64,000 bases of DNA from Alkalibacterium sp. (GCA_020832185.1 JAFIFE010000006.1:62001-126000), one strand, 5' to 3'. Positions 26,304-35,579 are shown, counted from the stretch's first letter. A program made the numbers and translations. Notes: generated by a model not told the origin, from the sequence alone.

Positions 26304-26975
26304 GTGTTTAAAATAATGATAGTAGAAGATGATCAGACCATAGCAACAGCGTTAGTAGATGAACTGAAAAAGTGGCAGTACGACGCTTTTTGCGTCACTG
26401 ATTTCCAGAAGGTTTTAGAGACGTTCTCAGAGGAAGGGCCGCAGCTCGTTTTAATGGATATCAACTTGCCTTCATTTAATGGGTATCACTGGACTCAGGA
26501 AATCAGAAAAAGGTCGGGCGTGCCGATTATTTTTATTTCATCACGAACAGATGAGATGGACATGGTCATGGCGATTCAGATGGGGGCGGATGACTTTATT
26601 CAAAAGCCCTTTACGCTAACGGTGGTCATTGCTAAAGTCCGGGCGCTGCTCAGGCGTACCTACGATTATGCCGAGAGTGAGCACTATTTGTCTGCCGAAA
26701 ACGTTATACTGAAGCCTAACGAGTCGACTATATCTTATGGTGACGAAACGGTGGAGTTGACGAATAATGAAACGCAGATCATGGAAGTGCTCTTTCGAAA
26801 TAAAGGAACCTTCGTCTCGAGAGATGCCATCATTACAAAGCTTTGGGAGAGCGAATCGTTCATTGATGATAATACACTGGCAGTCAATATTTCAAGACTG
26901 CGCAAGAAACTGAAAGAAATGGGTAAAGAGGACATTATCAGGACTAAAAAAGGAGCCGGTTATGGAGTCGGATAA
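26304..26975 (+). CDS. OmpR-family response regulator (BceR-like)
   Basis: Response regulator of 223 residues. The receiver domain has Asp9/Asp10, phosphoacceptor Asp52 in LMDINLPSFNG and Lys101 in QKPF; the C-terminal winged helix ends TKKGAGYGVG. The match to BceR-type regulators and the linked kinase and ABC transporter suggest a cell-envelope antimicrobial peptide detoxification module. The GTG at 26304 has AGAGG eight bases upstream and gives the canonical MFKIMIVEDD start; ATG 26298 is possible but too close. It overlaps the kinase gene by 14 bases. Confidence 0.9.
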   Translation: MFKIMIVEDDQTIATALVDELKKWQYDAFCVTDFQKVLETFSEEGPQLVLMDINLPSFNGYHWTQEIRKRSGVPIIFISSRTDEMDMVMAIQMGADDFIQKPFTLTVVIAKVRALLRRTYDYAESEHYLSAENVILKPNESTISYGDETVELTNNETQIMEVLFRNKGTFVSRDAIITKLWESESFIDDNTLAVNISRLRKKLKEMGKEDIIRTKKGAGYGVG

Positions 26976-27978
26976 CAAGCGAAGTGAGAAATGGGCCATA
27001 GCGAAAGGCTTTTTAAAAACATTAAGACCCCAGATCATTTTATTTAGTCTGTACTCGATTATTTTTGGACTTGTTTATTTCCTGACGTATCAGTCCCCGC
27101 GGATTTTCTGGACATCTTTTCAGATTACCTTAGCCGTATTCCTGTTGTCGACTGTCATACAGGGGTATTATTATATGAAAAAGGTCGAAAGAGCGAAACG
27201 AATCAATGATGAGCACATGACGGACTCTGCCCCAGATGCGTATATCAGTCAGCTCTACGAGGAGAGTTACTTCTCGCTAATTGATCAGATGAAAGCTGAC
27301 AATCGAAAAGACATGGAGAAGCAGTCCGATATGATGGATTATTTCTCCTTGTGGATTCATCAGATAAAAACCCCAGTTTCGGCGATGAGCCTCGTCTTGC
27401 AAAGTCAGAAAGAAAAAACAGCTGCCCATAAACAGCTGGAACAGGAACTGATCTACCTGAATGATTACATTCATCTGGCCCTTAATTATCTTAAACTGGA
27501 AGAAACTGGGAAGGAGCTGGAAATCGAATCGGTTGATGTAGACTCTGTGATTAAAACAGTTATTAAAAAATACGCGATCGTGTTTATCTATAATAAAATA
27601 AAGCTGGATTATGAACCGACTGGATTAATCGTCAAGTCAGACCGGAAATGGGTCGAAGTTCTGATTGAGCAGCTCATGTCCAACAGTTTGAAATACGCTA
27701 AACAGGGAACAATTAGACTCTATGCCGGCGATGGGAAGCAGCTGGTCATTGAAGATACGGGCAGCGGGATTAGTCCGTCAGACCTTCCGAAAATATTTGA
27801 AAAAGGCTACACAGGTCTTAATGGCCGGCTACATGACAAATCGACTGGGATCGGTCTGTTTATTTCACGTAAAATAACGCAGAGACTGAACATCACACTG
27901 GATATTGAGTCTGAGCTGACCGTCGGAACAAAAGCGACGATCGATTTTTCCCAAAGGGACACGGTTATGTTCGACTGA
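26962..27978 (+). CDS. Sensor histidine kinase (BceS-like)
   Basis: Intramembrane-sensing kinase of 338 residues. Two transmembrane helices (about 24-42 and 49-71) are joined by a very short outside loop, so it has no extracellular sensor domain. The phosphoacceptor is His133 in SLWIHQIKTPVSAM; ATP-binding boxes include EQLMSNSLKYAK, EDTGSGI and STGIGLFIS. In BceS-type systems the partner ABC transporter itself acts as the sensor, consistent with the genes just downstream. Confidence 0.9.
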   Translation: MESDNKRSEKWAIAKGFLKTLRPQIILFSLYSIIFGLVYFLTYQSPRIFWTSFQITLAVFLLSTVIQGYYYMKKVERAKRINDEHMTDSAPDAYISQLYEESYFSLIDQMKADNRKDMEKQSDMMDYFSLWIHQIKTPVSAMSLVLQSQKEKTAAHKQLEQELIYLNDYIHLALNYLKLEETGKELEIESVDVDSVIKTVIKKYAIVFIYNKIKLDYEPTGLIVKSDRKWVEVLIEQLMSNSLKYAKQGTIRLYAGDGKQLVIEDTGSGISPSDLPKIFEKGYTGLNGRLHDKSTGIGLFISRKITQRLNITLDIESELTVGTKATIDFSQRDTVMFD

Positions 27979-27993
27979 GAAGATAGGAAGATG

Positions 27994-28035
27994 AACCTTA
28001 CAGTTTTGTAAGGTTGCGTTTGATTCTGTAAGGAT
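27994..28035 (+). promoter_or_regulatory. Candidate BceR binding region upstream of the ABC genes
   Basis: A perfect inverted repeat AACCTTACA-GTTT-TGTAAGGTT (27994-28015) is followed by a third half-site TGTAAGGAT (28027-28035) 20 bases on, about two helical turns. A -10-like TATGAT is at 28065-28070 with no good -35, as expected for an activator-dependent promoter. Confidence 0.65.
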
Positions 28036-28100
28036 GGATAAATGCTCCGGGGAATCACCTGACGTATGATAAGAGTAACAAAAGGAAGGAGCAATTATTT

Positions 28101-28871
28101 ATGTCATTTTTAGAAGTCAAACATATCCGCAAAATATACTCAGGTCGAGCAGGTGCTAAAGAAACTACTGCCTTAAAAGATGTCAACTTTTCAGTAAAAG
28201 AAGGTGAATTTATCTCAGTGATGGGGGAGTCAGGATCAGGGAAGACGACGTTGCTGAATCTGCTGTCCACACTCGACAAACCGACTGATGGTGAAGTGAC
28301 ATTAGGCGGGACCTCACTCACATCCATAAAAGAAAAAGAATTGTCGAAATTTAGACGGGAGCAGCTCGGCTTTGTATTCCAGGACTTTAATCTGCTGGAT
28401 AATTTCTCGCTGAAAGACAATATTCTTTTACCGCTGGTTCTGGATCAGACACCAATAGCCGAAATGGAAAAAAGATTACAGCCACTAGTCAAACGATTAG
28501 GCATTGAGGAGCTCACCAATAGCTACCCGTATGAAGTGTCTGGGGGACAGAAGCAAAGAGCTGCAGTCGCCCGTGCGCTGATCACTAAACCTAAATTAAT
28601 ACTGGCAGATGAACCAACCGGTGCATTGGACTCTAAAGCATCTGAAACACTGATGACCCTCTTCTCTGAAATCAATAAGCTGAATCAGACGATTCTAATG
28701 GTCACGCACAGTGCACGTGCAGCCAGCTACTCAAGCCGCGTGGTCTTTATCCGTGATGGAGAAGTCTATCACGAGATTTACCGTGGCGATCAGACAGCTG
28801 ACGCCTTTATGGAAAGGATCTCTCAGGCACTGCTGTTTGCCTTTAACAGGGGTGATCAGAATGAAGCATAA
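28101..28871 (+). CDS. Bce-type ABC transporter ATP-binding protein
   Basis: ATPase of 256 residues of the MacB/BceA type. Walker A is GESGSGKTT (42-50), Q-loop FVFQDFNLLD, signature VSGGQ (146-150), Walker B ILADEPTGALDS. The FQDFNLLDNF wording is diagnostic for the BceA subgroup. With the permease it should remove antimicrobial peptides from their lipid targets and signal to the kinase. The operator at 27994-28035 lies immediately upstream, so expression probably depends on the linked regulator. Confidence 0.92.
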   Translation: MSFLEVKHIRKIYSGRAGAKETTALKDVNFSVKEGEFISVMGESGSGKTTLLNLLSTLDKPTDGEVTLGGTSLTSIKEKELSKFRREQLGFVFQDFNLLDNFSLKDNILLPLVLDQTPIAEMEKRLQPLVKRLGIEELTNSYPYEVSGGQKQRAAVARALITKPKLILADEPTGALDSKASETLMTLFSEINKLNQTILMVTHSARAASYSSRVVFIRDGEVYHEIYRGDQTADAFMERISQALLFAFNRGDQNEA

Positions 28872-30873
28872 CATGTCCTTTAAGCTGGCAGTGTCTAACA
28901 TTAAAGCGAACAAACAGATTTATCTGCCGTTTGTCGTGGCCTCTGCTATCACGGTGGCGATGTTTTTCATGATCGTCTCCCTCTTATCTAATGCCTTTGT
29001 TGAATCCCGTCAGGAGTCACTTGTGCCATTATTTAAATTGGGATCAGGCGTGATTGCTGTTTTTTCTCTCATCTTTATCTTTTATGCTAACAGTTTTCTG
29101 ATGAAGCGTCGTAAAAAAGAAATTGGGTTGTATAACATACTGGGCATGGAGAAACGGCACATCGCACGAATCATTGGAACGGAAACGATGCTGACCTTTC
29201 TAGTCAGCGTACTGACAGGACTCCTTACCGGAATCGTTCTCGGGCAACTGACGTTTTATGCCATTAACTTCATCCTGATTTTACCGGATGACTTTGTGTT
29301 CAGTATTTCTCTGGTCCCTGTTGCGTTGACAGTCGTACTGTTTATGGCCATTTTTCTGGTAACGTATAGTTACAATATTTTGAATATTCAGTTCTCAAAT
29401 CCTATCGAACTGCTCAAAGGAGGAAACGCCGGGGAAAAAGAGCCTAAAAGTTCACCGATTCTATTTCTACTCGGACTGATGTCTCTTGGAGGCGGGTACG
29501 GGATTTCGTTGACAATTGATGATCCGATGCAGGCGTTCTTTTTGTTTTTTGCGGCAGTCCTGCTGGTTATTATCGGTACGTATCTCCTGTTTAATGCTGG
29601 AACAATCATTATCTTGAAATGGTTAAAGAAAAAATCCACGTTCTACTACACACCCGGTCCGTTTATTTCGATATCCGGGATGCTGTATCGTATGAAGCAG
29701 CATGCAACTGGACTTGCTAACATCTGTGTCCTTTCTGTCATGGTCCTGATCTCAGTATCGACCACGGTAGCCCTTTATTCCGGCGCAGAAAGAATGATAG
29801 AGGCAGGATTTGTAAACGATAATAGCTTGTCTATTATGAACATTGATGATACGCCTGTGGAAGAGTTCGAAGCCACAACGGTCAACAATATAATCGAGAT
29901 GGTCGAGCAGCGAACCGCAGCCAGTTCTGTGGAAATGGAAGAACTCCAGACCTATAAACAACTGACAATATATGACAATCAGATCAAAAATGATGCGTTT
30001 ATTTACACACGGTCTGGTCAAGTGGATTTCGATGATGAAACGAGCATGGTCAACACACGGTTTATTTCACTCGATGATTACAATGACATCACCGGTCAGA
30101 ATAGAGATTTGAACTCGGAAGAGCTTCTGTACTATGAAAGTTTACCTGTTCTATCAGGCGACACGTTAGAAATCGAAGGAATAGATTACTCCGTTACCCG
30201 ATTAGATTCTCCACCGGAAGCTGTGGACGTTCAAGTGGAAGACAGGAGTAATGTACTGATTGTTTTTTCAGATGAAGAAATACTTTCGTCTACTATAAAT
30301 CAGTTTAATGACTATGAAGCTGAGTACGTTGAAGAACTGTATTATGAAGCATTCTGGAACACATCGGGGTCTCGAGAAGAGAAGTTAGTGTATGCGAATG
30401 AACTGGACGAGTTGTTTTCTGATCCAATTGATGATGCGTATGCGTTTTTCTATAATAAAGAAGTCTTTAGAGTGAATTATTACGATATTACCGGAGGCTT
30501 TTTGTTCCTGGGCATTTATCTGGGCTTCCTGTTTATTATCGGGACTGTCCTGATCACTTACTTCAAACAGATCTCTGAAGGATACGAAGATAGAGTCAGG
30601 ATACAGGCTATGCAGAAAGTGGGACTGGACAGTGAGATGACGAAGAAAGCGACCCGGTCTCAGGTTATCTGGATGTTCGTACTGCCTCTCGTCGTCGCTA
30701 TTATGCACACAGCAGTGGCTTACCCACTCCTATACCAGATGCTGTCTCTCTTCAGCTTTGTCACACATTCATTACTCGTCACCACTCTGCTTATCGTTTC
30801 ACTGGTATTCAGTCTGATATACGGGATCGTCTATAAAATCACTTCAAGAATTTATCTGAATATAGTCGAATAA
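28861..30873 (+). CDS. Bce-type ABC transporter permease
   Basis: Permease of 670 residues overlapping the ATPase gene by 11 bases. The start at ATG 28861 gives the typical MSFKLAVSNIKANKQIYLPF opening; longer readings run back through the ATPase gene. About ten hydrophobic segments are seen, with a soluble extracytoplasmic domain of roughly 200 residues (about 310-525) between the seventh and eighth, the sensing domain of BceB proteins. The KKEIGLYNILGMEKRHI FtsX motif is present. Peptide specificity cannot be predicted. Confidence 0.92.
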   Translation: MKHNMSFKLAVSNIKANKQIYLPFVVASAITVAMFFMIVSLLSNAFVESRQESLVPLFKLGSGVIAVFSLIFIFYANSFLMKRRKKEIGLYNILGMEKRHIARIIGTETMLTFLVSVLTGLLTGIVLGQLTFYAINFILILPDDFVFSISLVPVALTVVLFMAIFLVTYSYNILNIQFSNPIELLKGGNAGEKEPKSSPILFLLGLMSLGGGYGISLTIDDPMQAFFLFFAAVLLVIIGTYLLFNAGTIIILKWLKKKSTFYYTPGPFISISGMLYRMKQHATGLANICVLSVMVLISVSTTVALYSGAERMIEAGFVNDNSLSIMNIDDTPVEEFEATTVNNIIEMVEQRTAASSVEMEELQTYKQLTIYDNQIKNDAFIYTRSGQVDFDDETSMVNTRFISLDDYNDITGQNRDLNSEELLYYESLPVLSGDTLEIEGIDYSVTRLDSPPEAVDVQVEDRSNVLIVFSDEEILSSTINQFNDYEAEYVEELYYEAFWNTSGSREEKLVYANELDELFSDPIDDAYAFFYNKEVFRVNYYDITGGFLFLGIYLGFLFIIGTVLITYFKQISEGYEDRVRIQAMQKVGLDSEMTKKATRSQVIWMFVLPLVVAIMHTAVAYPLLYQMLSLFSFVTHSLLVTTLLIVSLVFSLIYGIVYKITSRIYLNIVE

Positions 30874-30882
30874 ACAGCAGCG

Positions 30883-30911
30883 AAGCACAGATGACCATCT
30901 GTGCTTTTTTG
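30883..30911 (+). terminator. Intrinsic terminator after the Bce module
   Basis: AAGCACAGA pairs with TCTGTGCTT around TGACCA, followed by TTTTT. Confidence 0.85.
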
Positions 30912-31038
30912 CTATTTAAGTTATATATATATGAATAAAAACACCTTTTATTAAAGTGCGGTGTTTGGTAAACTGGAAAAAATATATAGTTTCATAGGAT
31001 CTGAAAGTTAAAAATGTCTAGTGTAGAGGAGCAAGTAG

Positions 31039-31926
31039 ATGAAGCAGAACGATAAATTATTTAAAGGGATACTGACGGTTGTGAGTATGCTGGTCATTGT
31101 TGGTTATGGAGCGATTATTTACTTAAGCTTAGATGAACCAGTATTTTTCAGGCATGACTATGATGTGGAGATTTATGAAGGGGAAGGTACATATGGAATT
31201 CCTTTTAATTTAAATTATATTACAAATGCTAGTGATGAACGTGAAGTCATTGGGATAGTATTTCCAGATTATCCAGATCTGTATTTTCAGGCAACAGAAA
31301 ATGTGTATGAAGGGTTGGGTGGATTTGAGTGGGACCAGCCCTATAACCAAGTCAGAGGCATCACCTATGGACACTATACGGTAAGGGATGTCTATCTGGA
31401 GATTCAAAGCATGTTGGAAATCGAGGAGTTGAATGATATTGTCCTTAGTGAGTCAACCATTTACTTCAGCGATTCCAGTGAAATGACAGTGGATATCGGA
31501 GAAATTCGTCTATACTCTCAAAAAGCTGAGGGACAATCACTGGTCAACCCTTATAGTGCTGGATCATATGATGGAGTAGTGGAAACGACTTATACGATCA
31601 ACGAAGACATGTCTCTTTCCTTTGATAACAATCAGAATAATGAGCTTAAAGCTGTTGCTGATGAGATACTGGTAAATGGAATAGATGTGACAGATGCAGA
31701 AGTGATAGACATGAACAGCGGAGATAGCTTTAGTGTAACGACTATAGCTGAACGAACGGATAATATACTTCAAGATTATGAGCTGAAAAGTTACGTCTCA
31801 GATATAACCTATACTGCTGAGGATGGAACTGAAAATAGTTTGAGGTTAGCTTCTCTGAGTATGGCCTATCCGGAATTCAATTTTTTAGATTTGTACCGCT
31901 ATCTAAGCGCAAGGGGAGAGCTATAA
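31039..31926 (+). CDS. Hypothetical membrane-anchored protein
   Basis: Protein of 295 residues with one N-terminal transmembrane segment (about 8-29) and an acidic, mostly beta extracytoplasmic part. I recognise no domain. Phrases such as NDIVLSESTIYFSDSSEMTV and SDITYTAEDGTENSLRL suggest repeated beta strands. AGAGGAGCAAG precedes the ATG. It is followed without any gap by a polytopic membrane protein (TAA at 31924-31926, ATG at 31927), so the two are translationally coupled and probably work together. Confidence 0.7.
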   Translation: MKQNDKLFKGILTVVSMLVIVGYGAIIYLSLDEPVFFRHDYDVEIYEGEGTYGIPFNLNYITNASDEREVIGIVFPDYPDLYFQATENVYEGLGGFEWDQPYNQVRGITYGHYTVRDVYLEIQSMLEIEELNDIVLSESTIYFSDSSEMTVDIGEIRLYSQKAEGQSLVNPYSAGSYDGVVETTYTINEDMSLSFDNNQNNELKAVADEILVNGIDVTDAEVIDMNSGDSFSVTTIAERTDNILQDYELKSYVSDITYTAEDGTENSLRLASLSMAYPEFNFLDLYRYLSARGEL

Positions 31927-32505
31927 ATGGAATCAGCATACAAAAAGATTTTCTGGGGATTGATCATTGCAACATTCAGTATAACACTTGGGGTAGTCAC
32001 CATTTTTCCTACTTTTGTGGGATGGCTTGTTGTTCTAAGTGGTGTATCGGATCTGGAAGATCAATTCTCAGACAAACAATTCTCTACAGTATATTTAAGT
32101 GTAGGGGCGCTTGTCCTGCTTTCTCTTGCAGAAGGATTTGTATCAATTTCTCGATTGCCGGACTGGGTACCCGCTCTTCCATTTCTTTTTTTTCCAGTTT
32201 TCCTGTCAGTTATTGAACTGACAGCTTTCCATAAAATACTGGAGGCATCAGCGGATCGCTTAAGAGAAAACAACCATTTTACCAGCAGTACGGTATATAA
32301 CAGAAAAGATAAGGTTTATCTTGTGTTGATGGGATGCTCACTGGTACTGTTAACAGCAGCCTTAACTGCAAACCATGAGACACTTTTGTTCTTTGGACGG
32401 ATCCTGACTCTAATACCAAGGGTATATTTATTGACGATTATGCATGCACTCAGTGAGGAAAATCTGGATGAAAGGTTAGAAGAGTCAGTTCCATTAGAGG
32501 GATGA
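31927..32505 (+). CDS. Hypothetical polytopic membrane protein
   Basis: Protein of 192 residues with about five hydrophobic segments (10-36, 54-72, 82-103, 130-148 and 154-172). There is no recognised family. Its start codon abuts the stop of the preceding anchored protein, and GGGGAGAGC at the end of that gene supplies the ribosome binding site. A bidirectional terminator separates the pair from the convergent map gene. Confidence 0.68.
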   Translation: MESAYKKIFWGLIIATFSITLGVVTIFPTFVGWLVVLSGVSDLEDQFSDKQFSTVYLSVGALVLLSLAEGFVSISRLPDWVPALPFLFFPVFLSVIELTAFHKILEASADRLRENNHFTSSTVYNRKDKVYLVLMGCSLVLLTAALTANHETLLFFGRILTLIPRVYLLTIMHALSEENLDERLEESVPLEG

Positions 32506-32535
32506 GCAATCTGTTTTTAAAAAAGTGCAGCACAG

Positions 32536-32568
32536 TAAAAGCACAGACTCATACAGTCTGTGCTTTTA
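32536..32568. terminator. Bidirectional terminator
   Basis: AAAAGCACAGACT (32537-32549) pairs with AGTCTGTGCTTTT (32555-32567). It lies between the two-gene membrane unit and the convergent map gene. Confidence 0.85.
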
Positions 32569-32587
32569 GTGTATATATGGAAGGGGG

Positions 32588-33328
32588 TTAAGCCGTTATA
32601 ACAACGGGTCCTTCTTTCGTCACAATGATTGTGTGCTCGTATTGAGCAACGTAACTTTCATCTGTCAGCAAGGTCCAGCCATCTTCGGACTCGAAGACTT
32701 CTTTTTCGAGAGTAGAAATGAACGGTTCGAATGCAATGACCATTCCTTCTTTCATCTGAACGTCATCCCATTTTGAAAAGTAGTTGAAAATATGATCGGG
32801 TTTTTCATGAATCGAACGTCCGATACCGTGACCTGTCAGATTTTTAATGACAGTTAAACCGTTTTCTTTAGCAACATCATGGACAGCTTTTCCTAGTGCA
32901 CTAGTGTAGTTTCCCGGCTTAACCTTTTCTAATCCTGCTTCGAAGGCCTCTTTGGCTACATCACAAAGGGTCTTTAATACAGCATTCCCTTTTCCCACAA
33001 CGAAAGATATCCCAGTGTCCGCAAAGTATCCATTCTTCGAGCCTGACACATCGATGTTGATCAGGTCGCCTTCTTCGATCACACGGTCGCGAGGGATGCC
33101 ATGCGCGACTTCTTCATTAACACTGATACAGGTGTACCCCGGAAAATCGTAGACGCCCTTCGGAGCCGATACAGCACCAGCTTTTTCAAATAACTTTCCT
33201 GCCAACTCATCGAGGTCTTTGGTAGTCACTCCCGGTTCAGTTCGCTCGACTAATTCGTCACGGATCGCTCCGCAAATTTTTCCAATTTCTTTTAAGCCAT
33301 TAAAATCGTCTTCCGTTTTTGCAATCAT
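32588..33328 (-). CDS. map: Methionine aminopeptidase, type I
   Basis: Di-metal enzyme of 246 residues that removes the N-terminal Met from nascent proteins. The ligands are Asp93 and Asp104 (INIDVSGSKNGYFADTG), His167 (TGHGIG), Glu201 (FEPF) and Glu231 (QYEHT); substrate-binding His76 is in VAHGIP. Compared with the ribosomal-cluster copy usual in Bacilli, this is a solitary gene with no adk or infA beside it, so it may be the only or a second copy. Ribosome binding site GAAAGAGG precedes ATG 33328. Confidence 0.94.
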   Translation of the reverse strand: MIAKTEDDFNGLKEIGKICGAIRDELVERTEPGVTTKDLDELAGKLFEKAGAVSAPKGVYDFPGYTCISVNEEVAHGIPRDRVIEEGDLINIDVSGSKNGYFADTGISFVVGKGNAVLKTLCDVAKEAFEAGLEKVKPGNYTSALGKAVHDVAKENGLTVIKNLTGHGIGRSIHEKPDHIFNYFSKWDDVQMKEGMVIAFEPFISTLEKEVFESEDGWTLLTDESYVAQYEHTIIVTKEGPVVITA

Positions 33329-33385
33329 TGTAAGTCCTCTTTCCTTTAAGCTTTGGTTATAGTGTTTATGGATCGATTACTTATT

Positions 33386-33943
33386 TTATACTAGGCGTTT
33401 GAACAGTTCAGGATAATTAAGTACTAATCCATCTGAATCAACAGAAATAACTGTATCATAAGTAGTTGAATGATACTTGAAATATCTCATATCTTCTTCT
33501 TGGCGAATGAACTGGTAAGTTTGATCAACTCGTTTGAATGCTAATGAAGGAACTGAGATATAAACCATCTGGAACGCTTCAATCTGACCTAGCTTCCAGT
33601 TTAACCGATTGATAGGCAAAGAATTAGAGAAGGGAGTAGCTGAAATATCAATATCGATTGCTCCTTTAAGATGAGGAAGAGGCTGCCCGTCAAGATTAAA
33701 CCAGTTTCCTAGTCCGTCAGTAGATAATCCCATATGATTTGAATCATTTACGTCGATTTGTACAGTTTTAATCGACCAGTTTTTATCCATCTCGACAGTG
33801 TACTGAGTAGTGTAAGCAGTGTGTTCTTTCTCATCAATAGAAATAAGTGTACTCTGAACAAACATCTGATTGTCAGTTTCCTTAATAGCGAGATGCTCGC
33901 ATCCGCCATTCTCTACATTAGTCCACACTACAGCTGACTTCAT
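33386..33943 (-). CDS. Putative glycolipid-binding family protein (DUF1089-like)
   Basis: Soluble protein of 185 residues. The pattern VVWTNVENGGCEHLAIKETD, WSIKTVQIDVND, GAIDIDISATPFSNSLPINRL and the beta-rich remainder match the family annotated as putative glycolipid-binding (YP_-type DUF1089). The name is structural in origin; no function is proven. Start at 33943 follows GGGGGAAC by eight bases; the frame extends 14 codons further upstream into the phzF-like stop region. Probably cotranscribed with the phzF-like gene, whose stop is 42 bases upstream. Confidence 0.75.
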   Translation of the reverse strand: MKSAVVWTNVENGGCEHLAIKETDNQMFVQSTLISIDEKEHTAYTTQYTVEMDKNWSIKTVQIDVNDSNHMGLSTDGLGNWFNLDGQPLPHLKGAIDIDISATPFSNSLPINRLNWKLGQIEAFQMVYISVPSLAFKRVDQTYQFIRQEEDMRYFKYHSTTYDTVISVDSDGLVLNYPELFKRLV

Positions 33944-33985
33944 ATAAGTTCCCCCAATCCTTCGCTCATAAGAATTATACAGCAT

Positions 33986-34882
33986 TTAATCTATCTGTAC
34001 ATCAAACTCTTTAACGAATATAGCTTGGCCGGCAATGGTGACGTCATATGTGTCTCTATTTTTAGAAACGGCTACATAGACCCGTCCGTCTTTCCCCATT
34101 TCATGACCCTGTTCAACTACTAATTTTCGGGACCCAGGATAAGAATCAGCGATGTATTTGCAGTAATATGCACCCATTGCTCCTGAAGCAGTCCCTGTTA
34201 CTGAATCTTCAACGGATCCCGTACTTGGGGAAGAAAAGTGTCGGCCGTGCATGTCACTTGATGGATCACTAGTTTCCAGACAAAAGGGATGTATCGATGC
34301 ATTAGGATAAGCTTCTAGTAAGTCCGGAAAATCTTTGGTTCTCGGGTTCATGCGATCAAAAGAGGCTAGACGTTTGACAGGAACAAGTAACGTCCATGAT
34401 CCAGTATTCCCATATAACGCAGGTAAGGACTGATCTATCTCAGACTCCTCTAAGCCGATAGCCCGTGCAATAGCTTTTATAGACCCATCGAATGGCTTAA
34501 ATTGTGCGGGAGATTGTGACAATCTTACCGTCCAGTCGTTGTCCGGTGTTGAAGCGATAGTAACAGGTAAAATTCCGGCCTTAGTTTCTATGGTCAATGA
34601 CTCTTTTTCAGGAAGAAGACCGTTAGTTTTTAATGCATACAAAGCAGCAATTGTCGCATGTCCGCATAAATCCATCTCACGTTTAGGTGAAAAGTACCGA
34701 ATTCTAATATCTGCAACATCCGACTTTAAAGGGAAAGCTGTTTCGTTGAAGCCTACTTTGAAAGCAGCGTTTTGCATCTGAGAGGTAGTTAGATGATCTC
34801 CGTTCAAAACGATCCCGGCTGGATTCCCTTTGTCAGGCTGTTTGGAAAAGGCATCATAATGGTAAATTTTTTGTGAGTTCAA
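33986..34882 (-). CDS. PhzF family isomerase/epimerase-like protein
   Basis: Protein of 298 residues with the two-domain PhzF fold. The N-terminal IYHYDAFSKQPDKGNPAGIVL, the catalytic Glu47 in GFNETAF and the CGHATIAALYAL motif are all kept, as is the GTASGAMGAYY in the second domain. Relatives carry out isomerisation in phenazine synthesis, but most, including those in genomes without phenazine genes like this one, have no known substrate. It is the first gene of a likely two-gene minus-strand unit. Confidence 0.88.
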   Translation of the reverse strand: MNSQKIYHYDAFSKQPDKGNPAGIVLNGDHLTTSQMQNAAFKVGFNETAFPLKSDVADIRIRYFSPKREMDLCGHATIAALYALKTNGLLPEKESLTIETKAGILPVTIASTPDNDWTVRLSQSPAQFKPFDGSIKAIARAIGLEESEIDQSLPALYGNTGSWTLLVPVKRLASFDRMNPRTKDFPDLLEAYPNASIHPFCLETSDPSSDMHGRHFSSPSTGSVEDSVTGTASGAMGAYYCKYIADSYPGSRKLVVEQGHEMGKDGRVYVAVSKNRDTYDVTIAGQAIFVKEFDVQID

Positions 34883-35046
34883 TTGGACACTCCTTAATAA
34901 TATGAGATGTATGATAATAGACTGATTTTAGTATAATTCTTATCAGTGTTGATAGTCTAGTGAGAGGAGTATTGAAATAGGCTAAATTAAATAATGATGA
35001 AGAGGTAAGGGGATAGTGGGATGACTATTTATGTTAGAAAGAACAA

Positions 35047-35104
35047 CCCCCTGATTGAAGGTAAGGATACCTTTAAAGTGAGTATCCACTCTTCAATCAG
35101 GGGG
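35047..35104. repeat. 58-nt hairpin with perfect 14-bp arms
   Basis: CCCCCTGATTGAAG (35047-35060) is repeated inverted as CTTCAATCAGGGGG (35091-35104). Inside, GGATAC and GTATCC form a second stem. No T-run follows closely on the plus strand; on the minus strand a moderately T-rich sequence follows. It could be a terminator for the minus-strand lipoprotein side, a structured RNA or a transposon remnant. A 34-codon frame (35021-35125) with a purine-rich leader runs through it. Confidence 0.55.
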
Positions 35105-35167
35105 ATCAATATGTGTTTGGTTTAATCTTGCTTTATTTCTAAAAATGATCAGTACGACTAACATTGA

Positions 35168-35512
35168 CTAGTCAGACACTATTTCTAAGTCAGTTGCTTC
35201 GCGTTGAGGTGGGTCAGTCGTCTGTTCACTGCCACCCCAGCGAACACTTACTAGCATGCCTATTTCCAGTTCCAGTTCTTGAAACTCTCCAGGTCTCAAA
35301 CTATAATAGGCTCCCTCATTTTCCTGGGCTAATTCAATTAACTCATCGGTCGTTCTATTCACAATATCTTCTTCAGTTAAGTTAGGCACGACCAGTATCT
35401 GATCCCATCTATCCTGATTTTCTCTAATCTCTACTATAATACCCTCTTGTCTTGGGCTAAAACAGGCACTGAGTACACTTACCAGAAAAAAAACAAAAAT
35501 TAATTTTTTCAT
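35168..35512 (-). CDS. Lipoprotein, DUF3221-like
   Basis: Protein of 114 residues with a lipoprotein signal ending VLSAC (Cys17). The mature part is a small beta domain: EGIIVEIRENQDRWDQILVV, then LEIGMLVSVRWGG, resembling DUF3221. Function unknown. It is a shorter relative of the lipoprotein at 23360. Ribosome binding site GGAGGTG lies before ATG 35512. It follows the phospholipase D-like gene by 67 bases on the same strand. Confidence 0.75.
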   Translation of the reverse strand: MKKLIFVFFLVSVLSACFSPRQEGIIVEIRENQDRWDQILVVPNLTEEDIVNRTTDELIELAQENEGAYYSLRPGEFQELELEIGMLVSVRWGGSEQTTDPPQREATDLEIVSD

Positions 35513-35579
35513 TCTGCACCTCCTACAGTGATGTATAGAGTGTTTTTACATTTTAGTATATTATACTACACCTTCTTAT

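Noticed and set aside
30935-30967. AAACACC/GGTGTTT hairpin read as a minus-strand terminator
   Set aside because: No minus-strand gene lies upstream of it, and the stem is only 7 bp; it is probably incidental in the leader of the following gene.
32952-33152. Plus-strand frame antisense to map
   Set aside because: Shadow of a highly conserved gene; no ribosome binding site.
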